Shown: positions 46,601 to 56,329 of the stretch, one piece after another | Position numbering within the stretch: position 1 is the first letter of the stretch | Layout of the letters: each line of letters begins with the position of its first letter | Assembly (NCBI GenBank): GCA_016858145.1 | Contig: JAEHOE010000042.1 | Coordinates: 744,001-808,000 of the forward strand | Direction: 5' to 3' | DNA from: Edaphochlamys debaryana | Taxonomy: Eukaryota; Chlorophyta; Chlorophyceae; Chlamydomonadales | DNA length: 64,000 bases | Notes under the pieces: generated by a model | What the model was told of the DNA's origin: nothing | Seen by the model: the letters and a program-made list of their open reading frames with translations, nothing else | The model's database searches: none | Position numbers and translations under genes: made by a program

Positions 46601-49410
46601 GGCGCGGGTAACTCTGTAAGACTTGGCGAAGGGCTGGATCCGCTGGGGGATAGGGCGCGGGGCGGATCAGCCTTGTGGGCGACGAGATGCTGTCAGGGAA
46701 GGGCAGGACGGGCGCTTGCTTGGGAGCAGGGAAGCGGGGAACAGTGTCCTGGGAACGTGGTGTGCAGTGCATGTGTTGCGCTTGCTGGGACCGTGTGGAG
46801 TAGGGCGGGGGCTGACGCCGGGGGGAGCTACGGTATCTCGGGCGGGGGCACGGGCCAGGGGCGGCTTGAAGTGTGGGGCATAGCCCCTCCAGCAGCGGGG
46901 TCTGTCTCTCCTCTGACGCCCTACAATCCTACCTCTGCCCCCCCCCCCGTGGCGCCCCCAGGTGGAGGACGTTAACGCGCGCTACCTGTGCCGCGAACTG
47001 CGGTCCATGGGCTGGCAGGTGGGGGGGGCCCTTGGGGGGGAGGGGGGCTTGGGAGGGGATCTGCTTCTGATGTGCTCGCTGGGCGTTTGGAGGGGGGCAG
47101 GGCGTGGGGGCAGAGGGGGAAGGGGGGGGGATGCAGTGAGCTGAGGTCCAGGGGCTGGCAGGTGGGACCCTTTGGGGGGGACCCTTTGGGGGAGAATGGC
47201 AGGGCGTAAAAAAGTGAGCGGTTTTGGTGCTCCGTCGGATGTGCATGTGCGCAAAATGGACTCCTTCCCGCCTCCCCCCCTACTCCCCCAGGTTCTGCGG
47301 ATCGTGTTTGTGCCCGACACGGTGGACGAGATCGCCTCCGCCGTACGGGCGCTGGCGGCGGTGGTGGAGCTGGTGCTGACGGCGGGGGGCATTGGGCCCA
47401 CCGTAGACGACGTGACCATGGAGGTGTGGGGGGGGAAGGGGGGCGAGGGGGAAACGGGGCGGGGCCAAGGGGGAGAGGAGGAGCAGGCAGGGGGAACGGG
47501 ACTGGTCCCACAGATGACCGTGACCACGGAATTAAGGTGGTTGGGCTACCGTATGGGCCAGGGTGAGGGGAGGGAGCACGGGGTGGGGGGGCCAAGCAAG
47601 GCAGAGCCTGGGGGGAGCTGGGAGGGTGGGTCGGTGGCCGCGCTTTGGTCGTCCTCTGGCTCCTGTCCGCCAGCTCACCGGTACCCGCACCCCACCCCCA
47701 CCCCACAGGGCATTGCGCTGGCCGTGGGGCAGCCGCTGGTCCGGTGGGTGCTGGGGAGCACCGCCTCCAAGGGACGGGGCTCCCTGATGCCCAGGCCTGA
47801 TTGCTCCGGAGAGAGCCCTGAGGGCCCTGCGCGGTCCCCTGCCAACAGATCTCACGGCACGGCCCCATTGAGACGGCCCCGAATTTGGCAACTGTCCTCT
47901 CTCCTGGAAGGGTTTCCCCCTCTCTAGAGTTTACCTGGACCCTTCCCCCCCTCCCACTTCAGCAACAAACACCCCCCCCCCTCCCCCCAGGCTGCCCGAC
48001 ATGGTGGACCGCCTGGCCATCTACTTCGGGGGGGAGGCCGCCCTCACCCCCGCGCACCTCAAGATGGCGGAGGGGCCGCAGGTGCGGGGACGCGTCGGTC
48101 CGTCCGGCCCGGTCGGGATCCGTCAGGGCCATGCTCTGCGTCACCTGGCGTACAGAGCGGGGCTGAGACGCAAGGCTGACGTACGCAAGCCTTTGCCACA
48201 CCCACCTTTGTTGTGGCGGGCTGTGCCTCCCCCCTCCTCCTCCCGCCCCCCCCGCCTCTCCACAGAACGCCGAGCTCATCGACTACACGCTCCCCGACTC
48301 CCACGAGCCCTCGCGCTTCCCCATCTTCAGAGTCAACAACATCTACGTCCTGCCGGGTGGGGCGCGGGCGGGGCGGGGCGGGGACAGGCCGGGACAGGCC
48401 GGGGGCGGGGCCAACGGCAGTCCGCTGGACTGGCGTACTGCTTGGCCTCCTCGCCTCCACCCTTCCCCCCCAACCCCGTGCCCCAACCCCTCCACTGAAC
48501 TGGCGTTATTCGGCGGTATGTACCTCTCCGGCGCATTCCTGCTCAGCTGTGTACGCCCCCCCACACACCCCCACCACCCCAGGCGTGCCCTCCCTGCTGG
48601 TCCAGAAGTGGGCGGCCCTCAAGCCCCGCCTCGAGGACAGCGCCCTGGCCCGGTTCAGGAACGCAACGCTGCGGCTGTCGCTCACGGTGCGCCCTTCGGC
48701 TCGCGTGATTTCGGGCGATAATGATAGCAGTTAGTTACACTAGTGATGCACGAAGAATGGTGGCCTACACTGCTTCGGCTGGCTTTCGAGCGGGTGTAGT
48801 CCCTGCAACAGCACACAAGCGGTACCGGTAAAGCGGATAGAGTTCTGCCGGTGAAGCACAAATTGATGGCCCGCAATGCTTGTGGGGCCCTTGCGGAGAA
48901 GGGGAAGGGGAAGGTTGATCCATGATCCCGTGATCCTATTCCCCCTTTCCCCCGCCGGACCTTTCGCTCTGGACCTCGGTGCTGCCGCCACACTGTTGGG
49001 GCTCTCCGGTCTCTTACTCTTCAAATGGTCACTTCCTTGCCCCTTCCCCCTCCTAGGACGAGACCACCATTGCTCCCGCGCTGGAGCGTGTGGCCTCCAC
49101 CCACGGCCTGGACGTGGCGGTGGGGTCGTACCCGGTGGATCAGGGCATCATCATCACACTGGGTGAGGGGGTGGAGGGAGTGATTGAAGCTGAGCGGGAG
49201 TGCGTCTCGGTCTCCGGTTACCCCGCACTATCCGCACCCTCCCCATCCCTCCCCCCGCCCCCGACCCTCAACAACTACCCCCTCAACCCCCCTCCCCCCC
49301 TAGACTCCAAGAATAACCAGGCGCTGCAGGCGGCTGTGGCGGACCTCACCGACCTGCTGCCGGGGGACAGCGTGGTGTCGCTGGAGCGGGACGTGGACTC
49401 GCTGCAGTGA
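43617..49410 (+). CDS. FAD-synthetase-type protein (PAPS-reductase-like + MoaB/CinA-like domains)
   Basis: FAD synthetases of this family adenylylate FMN. About 15 exons give some 620 residues, starting MADILECLDSIPDP. The PAPS-reductase-like domain comes first: IAFSFNGGKDSTVILHLLR (near 44040-44090, pyrophosphate loop), GLGGIQSFYFKKADDFEEV (near 44395), VDYLTDPDFKTGLCDYL, then GDPNASGQDQFCPS and WPPFMRVNPVIDWTYHDVW (near 45125-45230) and YTSLGSIKNTLPN. A His/Pro/Gly-rich linker (about 45990-46380) follows. The molybdopterin-binding-like domain has AAIVIVGDELLSGK (46408-46446), VEDVNARYLCRELRSMGWQ (about 46962-47017), LTAGGIGPTVDDVTME (near 47380-47424), RVNNIYVLPGG and ALERVASTHGLDVAVGSYP. 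The domain order is the reverse of animal FLAD1 but is known in plants. The usual GPTHDD His is Val here. The donor at 45613 may be GC. Confidence 0.88.
46421..46710. repeat. Three copies of an FAD-synthetase exon end and donor
   Basis: The coding segment from 46421, which encodes the end of VGDELLSGK plus the donor gtgagg, recurs at 46546 and 46676 with few changes, inside the following intron. Spacings are 125 and 130 bp. In the second copy the donor is intact (agtgaggggg); in the third it is degenerate. Confidence 0.85.
46995..47175. repeat. Duplicated exon end (LRSMGWQ) in FAD-synthetase intron
   Basis: The exon end at about 46996-47017 and donor recur at about 47138-47160 as gagctgaggtccaggggctg, followed again by gcaggtggg. 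The unit is about 141 bp, and the G-rich tail ccctttggggggg is itself repeated. Confidence 0.7.
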
Positions 49411-49676
49411 GGGAAGGGGAGCGGGGAGGGGGTGAAGGGCTGAGCGGGAGCGCGTCGCCCTCGTCGGTAGGAGCGTGGCTTTCGTGTGTGGGTGAGGTTT
49501 GAAGTGGAGAGAGGGAAGGACGTGGGCTTGCTGCAGGGAGGGGGGGTGGGATAGGGGGGAAAGGGGTGAAGGGTGGGGAGGGTGAGGGAGGAAGGGTGGA
49601 GGGCGGGAGGGTTGAAGGGGGCTGGGTGGGGTTGAGGGCGAGAGAGGGAGGGGGGGCGTGGACTCCCTGCAGGGAG
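49392..49676. repeat. Copies of the FAD-synthetase C-terminal codons in its 3' UTR
   Basis: cgtggactcgctgcag at the stop codon (49392-49410) is echoed at 49519-49540 (cgtgggcttgctgcag) and 49657-49676 (cgtggactccctgcag). Spacings are about 127 and 138 bp, within G-rich sequence. Confidence 0.75.
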
Positions 49677-50444
49677 GGGGTGGAGGGGAGGGGAGCAGAC
49701 GGGTAGTGATGACGTGAGGAGCCTGTGGAGCACGATACTGGTACGAAGGTGATCGAACAGGCATGAACCGGCAAAGCATATGCAGGGCAGTGGGGCCAAT
49801 CAGAAAGGCAAGAGGCAAGAGTCCGACGCTTGGGCCCAGAAGGCTGCAGGATCGGGCCTCTTCAATTCCATTTTGTGCGGGCTGGTGCGGGGAACGGGGG
49901 AAGCCGACAACTGCCATATAAGTTTGGCAAGCGTGGAATATGTGCTGCGGAGGGAAAGGAGACACAAGGTACGAGTTACGCGCAGCAAAGTGCAACAACA
50001 TCTCTGGTCGGCGACCACCCGCATCCCTGCTCTTGCGAGCTGAGGGCGGTGTCACTGTGGGAGGGGAAGGAACATGGGAGGCGTGGACGCGCTATCATGG
50101 GGTGCTCACGTAGGGTGGCGTAGGGCTGAGGCCCGGGAAGGTGCCTACTGTGTTGAGGTGCTGCGACGGGGGGCCAGGAGCGGCCAGGCTTGCGCACCCC
50201 AGCACACCGAACCCTTCCCCCGCCTTGCCCAGCTCCAGCCCAGCGCAACGAAGGGCTGCTCCAGCGGACGCGTACGGCTGGCCGTACGAGGACACACCGC
50301 ATGGGCACACAGCACCCCCTCTCACCCCCCGAACCCCCTCGCTTGTATCGAGTCCAGCGCGCCACCTAGAAGCAGTCGCTCCGCACTCACTACGCGTTGT
50401 TGTCATAGCCCTTAGCTCGCGCACAGCGCACACCCCGACCGATC
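49411..50444. other. Intergenic: FAD-synthetase 3' UTR and epsilon-COP upstream region
   Basis: The left third is the G-rich tandem repeat derived from the preceding coding end. The rest has no supported exon. I found no TGTAA in the sense strand. Confidence 0.4.
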
Positions 50445-52916
50445 ATGGGGGACCTCCTCTTCAACGTGCGCAACTCCTTCTTTCTAGGCGCATACAACAC
50501 TGTGATCAATGAAGCGGCGGACCTGGATAGCCTCTCAGACGCGGAGGCAATTGAGCGGGACTGCTTCGTCTACCGCTCTTACATTGCCCTGGGCAGCTAC
50601 GACGTGAGCCAGCGTTTCCTGGATGTCCTTCAGTGCGCCTGGAGGAGCTGTTGAGCGCTGGGTTGGGAAGCTCGAGCTCATCGCCTTGGTTCTGTGCCCG
50701 CGCAGCTTGTGATCAGCGAGATTCGGGACTCGGCGGCAACCGGGCTGCTGGCGGTGAAGCTGCTGGCGCAGTATCTGTCGGGCCGCAAGAACAAGGCAAG
50801 CAGTTGCAGCTGCATGTTAATTGCCCGAAGCGGCCAGACCAGCCTGAAGCGGATTGTGCTGCGCACAGGACGATGTGCTCGCCACGCTCGCGGACTGGCT
50901 GGCGGACTCAGCCTGCAACAGGAACACGACCGTGCTGCTGGTCGCCGGCATGATCCACGCGCACGAGGGCAACTACCCAGAGGCGCTGAAGTGCTGCCAC
51001 GGCAGCCAGTCGCTGGAGATGTAAGAGGCGCGGGCGGGCCGGACGGGTGGCACGAACCAGCCCCCTCTTGACCCGGTCGCTGTGCGTCGCGCCCCCCGCA
51101 GGCAAGCGCTCTGCGTGCAGGTCTACCTCAAGGTGCGCGGGGGTTGGGGCCGGGGGCGGCAGCAAGGGGGATATGGCGGGGCATATTGGGGGTTGGATAG
51201 TTTGGGCCCTTCAGGCTGAGCTGGGTCTGCCCCCGCAACGGCACGCAGATGGACCGGCCAGACAAGGCGGAGCACCAGGTCAAGGTGAGGCGCAACGGCC
51301 GGTGGATGTTGCGGCGAGGGATTCTGCCACTCCTGAGGGCACTTGCAGCGGGCTGCTCATGGAGCTAGGCGGTCAGTGCGCGGCGTGCTTGCATCACACG
51401 CTGGCCTCGCCCTTGCCCCCGCAGGCCATGTCTGCGATTGACGACGACGCGACGCTCACTCAGCTCGCGACGGCGTGGGTCGGCCAGGCACTGGTGCGTG
51501 CAGGCCCCACACGTAAAAGGGGGGGTCTGTTCTACCTTCAGGCAGCGTGCTGTTCGGGCAGGGGCCCAGACGCGGTAGCTGAGGCCCAGGCGTGTCGCCC
51601 ACTGACCCGCGGCCTCTTCAGCATGCCCTCTCGTCTTGCCTTGAGGACGGTGCCTGCTGGGGGCGCCTGTGCGCGGAGGCCGGGCGTGGAGCTGGCGAGC
51701 TCTCATTTATGACCCAATCAATGAACCACTCCATGCTCACGGAGTGCTTTCGGCTACAGTAGCAGCTCGCATGCTTAGTCTTGGAAGGCGTCCAGTCCCA
51801 GCGTACCGTGCCCATCCCACCCACATGGTTGCCCGGCCGCTCGCCGCCTCATCGGCTGTTCCTGCGCGTGCCGCCTCACGCTCTCGGCTTCCTCCCCACC
51901 CCAGGGCGGCGCCAAGGTGCAGGAGGCGGCGTACGTCTACCAGGAGCTGGGCGAGAAGTACAACTACACGGTGGGGGTGGGCGGACGAGGCGGTGGGGGC
52001 AGGGGAGAAGGGGGGTCGAGTGGATGGAATGAGGCGGAGGCAAGACCTGGGGGAATGGCAGGGTCAGGGTCGAGCAACAGATGGACCCTGCTAAACTGAC
52101 GCAGGGTCATGCTCCATGCGCTAAGCATCGTCTTGTTTACGTACTCCGGGCGCTTCCTCCTTTTGGCCGATGTCTCTGCTTGCTCTCAGGCCGCGCTCTA
52201 CAACGGCCGCGCTGTGTGCTACATGAAGATGGGCCGCTGGGAGGACGCGGACCACGACCTGCAGGTACGGTGCGCGCGCAGGCCGGCCGGCAGAGCGCTA
52301 CGCGAGCGCTTTGGCCACGTTCCACAGCTCAGTCGGACCCTGTGCAGGCCTGCGCGGCTCAGCGGGAGGCAGCAGGCTGGCCTTGCTCCGTTCCCTAGTA
52401 TCTCTGCTGCACCCTCTCTGCAGGACGAGGTTGGCCAGAATCAGCAACCAGCAGCCGCGGAGGCCATGCTCTCGTGGCTGCCATCAAACGGGTTCCCGCC
52501 CTCACCCCCGGCCCCGCCCCCACCCCCACAGGAGGCGTTCAACAAGGACGCCAAGGACCCCGACACGCTGTCCAACCTCATCACTGTGGGCCTGCACCTG
52601 GGCAAGAACGTGGCGCGCTACCAGACGTGAGCGGGCACCGCTTGGGTGTGCTGGGTCTTGGGACTCCACACACAGGGAGTGGACATTGGATGTCGAAGAG
52701 CGGGCTCAGTGATACGGGCCTGCCAGACAGGATAGCAGTGTGCAGTGTCATCTGTCATGGCACTGAGGATTTGACGGTGTTCTTTTGAAACTCGCCCTTG
52801 CTGCGCTTCCCCCGCCCCGCAGCCAGCTCAAGATGGTGGCGCCCAAGCACCCCAACTCGAAGCGCCTGGAGGCGGCCGACGAGGCCTTTGCTCGGGCAGC
52901 CGCCTCCATTGCCTGA
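50445..52916 (+). CDS. COPE: Coatomer subunit epsilon (epsilon-COP)
   Basis: Epsilon-COP is the TPR-like subunit that stabilises alpha-COP in the B-subcomplex of the COPI coat, acting in retrograde Golgi-to-ER transport. Ten exons give about 290 residues, the usual plant length. Exons: 50445-50603, 50706-50795, 50869-51020, 51102-51132, 51249-51284, 51425-51493, 51905-51970, 52190-52264, about 52532-52626 and 52823-52916. Diagnostic stretches are LFNVRNSFFLGAYNTVINEA, RDCFVYRSYIALGSYD, LAGMIHAHEGNYPEALKC-like text, YVYQELGEKYNYT, NGRAVCYMKMGRWEDAD and the C-terminal APKHPNSKRLEAADEAFARA. The second intron (50796-50868) must use a GC donor (AAG|GCAAGC) to keep frame. The start ATG gives the expected MGDLLFNVRN beginning. 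Confidence 0.93.
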
Positions 52917-53294
52917 GCGGCCCATGCGGGGCGCAGCGGAGCAGCGGCGCCGGGGCTGCCGCCAGGGCGGGGGATGGCGGCGCTGGTCTCGCGCAGGGGG
53001 ACGCGGGGGGTTTGCTGACCGGGGGGAAAGATACGCTGAGACCATGTGGGGCGTGCATATACATCGGGTAGGGACTGTGAAGGAGGGGCGGCGTACGGGG
53101 CGAGGGGATCTGCTTGGGAGTGGGCCCTGCTGTGTGGAGTACCGGCAGGCGATAGGAAGGAGCTGTGTGAGGAGAAAGATGGATGGAGCATGGGCTGATA
53201 CGCGGACCCGCTGAAGGCCACGGGCCAAAGCGTGGACAACGGCGCAGCATGTGTGCGCGGTGTGGACGAGAGCCGTACTCGTGGTAGCCAGGCT

Positions 53295-53299
53295 TGTAA
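53295..53299 (+). terminator. TGTAA polyadenylation signal of epsilon-COP
   Basis: TGTAA in sense orientation about 380 bp after the epsilon-COP stop codon. Confidence 0.45.
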
Positions 53300-53578
53300 G
53301 TGTCAGGAACGCCCCTGCCTCAGTGACCGAGCGCGGTCGCAAAGCCCTGATTAACGACACCTGGCTGCGTCTCCAAGGGCCCTGCAGTCGACCACGGCCT
53401 TGCAGCTGCTTTCCGCGTAGTTAATGTGGAGGGGCACGCACGGCTCCGTCCCACCAATTGCCCCAGCACCAGCTGCGCCGCGCATCAGCGCAGAGGGTGA
53501 GGCCTTCTCTGCCCGTCTGTCCCTCTAGACCCGGTCGTCCCCATGACAGGGAGCCGCCGTCAGCCGTATCACTATCGA

Positions 53579-53583
53579 TTACA
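53579..53583 (-). terminator. TGTAA polyadenylation signal of the 253-residue gene
   Basis: TTACA on the plus strand is TGTAA in the sense of the minus-strand gene ending at 54497, implying a 3' UTR of about 0.9 kb. The interval 53300-54496 has no supported coding exon. Confidence 0.4.
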
Positions 53584-54496
53584 GCACAGATTTGTTTGCG
53601 GCAAGCCTGTGAACGCGGCCGAGCTCCGCTGCCTTCTCATTGGCTCCCACAAGCGAGATTTGGCCCCACACATCGCCGTGGAATACCCATTCACCCCCAC
53701 GCATCATAACCGAAACAGAACAGATGGCTGCGAAATGGCCCATCCATCCCCAGCTTCTTGGGTGGATAAGGAACACACGCCATTGAAAGCTACGCATCTG
53801 AGCCAGTACAGAGAGCCCCAGAAGGAAAGACACGCCGGCCTCAGGCATGTGCCTGCAGGCCTAAGGGACGCCTACCCGATGACCAGAAGAAGCGCCCTCA
53901 GGGCGCTCAGCACGGAAACCCACACCAACAGACAGGAAGAGAGGTGGAAGTGCGAAAGAGCACCCCACCGTATTCAGATAAATAGCTGGCACGAGATTGG
54001 ATAGCACGCCCCGCACGTGACAGCCCTCCAAGGTGCCTGCCACAAGCTCATCCACCGCACTGCCAGAACGCTATGCCCACCTGCTTCCCTGCACGTGCTG
54101 TAAGCAGATGCAGGCATGTCTCAGAGCTTCAGAAGTAACAAACATAACCCCCTACACTCAATCGTTTCGAACGCTCATAAGTCAGGATCCGGATGGAAGA
54201 TGTCGAACGTATGGAAGGTGTCAGGTAAAACGCTCGCGAATCCAAAATGGCTCACGCGGCCGGTCTCGGGCCACATCCAGTGAGCCGACATTCAGTTCAG
54301 GCACCGTACAAACCTGCTAGTCCGCAAGCCAGTCCTCCTGCAACATTTCAGCCATACCCGCCCCACTCCGCCAGCCGCTCTTTCCATCAATCAGGGTGCA
54401 CCAACCAGAGGCGAGCCGCCACCACCACCACCCCCGCCGGGAGTCGCCTGCCTGGCTTGGCACTGAGCTCCCCCGGCGTTTGCAACCGCCCTCGGT

Positions 54497-55547
54497 CTAC
54501 GCGGGCAGGCGCGGCGACTCGCACTCCCGCATGTCGACCAGGCCCCTGGGCCCCAGGGGGTCAGCGAAGGCAAACTGATCGTCCAGGCCGGGGCGCCCGC
54601 AGAGCGTGAGGATTGAGGGCGACAGGGGGTGCGGCGTAAGCGGCCCCAGCGCCCCGTGGTCCTCCCCTCTCGTCAGCCTGCGCGGGGATGAGGGCACATG
54701 AGTGAGAAACAACAGGGCCAGGTCCACGATGGCGAAAACCGCGGACAACAGCCGAAGCCGGCGGTTTCAACGCTGTGTTCAGCAGTTTAGGCGGCCGGGT
54801 CGTCTCAGCAACTGTAGGCGCATGTTCGTCAGCGCTGCTAGTACCGGTACGCACCAGTTCATGCTGAGCGCTGGCGGCGTGGAGCAGACGCTGTCCATGT
54901 CGCCATTGATCTCATGATACGCGGCGATACGGGGGTCCAGTTCTGGCACTGGGGTCTCGATGACCAGGCCCCGCTGCCCGATGCCGCGCCCCTCGGCGAT
55001 GAGGGGCAGCATGCCGACGCTGCTGGTGATCCCGCCGGAAGCTGTTGTCCCTGCGGACGCGGCTGGCGCTTTGCCCGGCACGTTGATGTGGGTCAGGGAC
55101 GGCCGCCCCTGCGGCTTGGGCCGTTCGGCGGGGGCCCCAGCAGCGGCCCGGTCTGAGGTGGAGGTATCCGCCGCTGGAGCCAGGCACTTGCCGCTGACGC
55201 GAGGAGGCGTCAGCGGCGGCTTGTCGGCCTGGTGTGGGCGACCCACGATAGGCCGCACCTGGGGGGCAATGGCAGCCCGAAGGCAGCGTCAGCGGGGTCG
55301 CTGTCGTTGCTGGCGGGGCGCCCCTCGAGCAACCGGCATCAGCGTATCAAGGGCACCCTCAGCAGCATACCTTCGCCTTGCTCGGAGCGTGCTGTGGCGT
55401 GGAGTCCTCAATTCTCCGGCCTTTCAAGCTGGCATCCAGCATTTTTCCGTCGAGCGTGATGGGCTCGGGATTCTGAGTTGCCCCGTTGCTTTGTTGCCGC
55501 CGGTGGACTGCTGGCAGGCTCAGCCCTGCCTTTGTTGCGGTGGCCAT
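54497..55547 (-). CDS. Hypothetical protein, 253 residues
   Basis: Three exons join cleanly: 55547-55371, 55258-54855 and 54677-54497, giving 253 codons plus TAG. The N-terminus MATATKAGLSLPAVHRRQQS precedes a Pro/Ala-rich middle (RPSLTHINVPGKAP). A more ordered C-terminal half follows: VIETPVPELDPRIAAYHEI, NGDMDSVCSTPPALSMNW, LTRGEDHGALGPLTPHPLSP and FADPLGPRGLVDMRE. The Pro/Gly spacing and repeated LxP motifs recall ciliary microtubule-associated proteins. I do not recognise a family and assign no function. There is no signal peptide or membrane segment. It is transcribed divergently from the TTLL gene, and a joint role with tubulin modification would be speculation. Confidence 0.65.
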
Positions 55548-56329
55548 GGGGTCAGGCGCTAACGGCTCGGCTTGTTCGCTCGCCCTTCCCGATATAACAG
55601 CTCGCCAGGCCTCAAGAAGCTATTGTCTGAAGCGCAGCATTTAGGGCTGGCAGTTCTGTCGTCAGCAAGGTCGAGTTTCCCGCTGCAGGGTTACCGAAGT
55701 CAGGAGACGAGGTCAGGGTCAGTATACGAGCGGTCGTGTGGAGCGGTCTGTTAGTACTAGTATGGTGCGAGGGCGGTTTGGGGCAGTGCCAACCTTTCTC
55801 ATGAGCGCATGAACTATGCGTGGCCTGTCCGTGCAACACGCCCTGACTCACTCGTTTAACAGAAGCATCATATACTTGCACTGGGCCCGCTTCCGACTGC
55901 AAAACTCACCTGCGAGCATCGCGATGGCGGACGCGGCCGTCTCGACATGCTCTTGGGCACCCAGCGCCCGTGGACTATCCCCTCCGACCCCCGCTGCCTT
56001 GATACATGGAACACGCGCCGATGCCCAAGCGGGGACGCGGCCGTCCACCCCGGTCGCCCCAACCCGCCACCGCCAACGGAGCCGCACTTGCCCCTTGCTG
56101 GTGACTCGCGCCCATAAGGGGGGGACAGGCGGCCCCAGCGGACCCGACGGCGAGGAACCTTCCAGTGGGTGTAGCAGGGGTTGGGAGCGTGGGCCCTCGC
56201 CACGCAGCACCAAGACCGTGACGGGCTGGCAAGCTGCAAGGGGCGGGGAAGTGATCTGGCACTGACCACCGGGCCTGGGCCAGCAGGTGCCCCCACTTGC
56301 TGTCGAGCACATCACTTATCACTTAGCTC
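55548..56329. promoter_or_regulatory. Divergent region between the 253-residue gene and TTLL
   Basis: 782 bp between opposite start codons. The plus-strand frame from the ATG at 55924 (MADAAVSTCSWAPSARGL) ending at a gtgact near 56100 could be an additional 5' exon of the TTLL gene. No TATA box was recognised. Confidence 0.35.
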
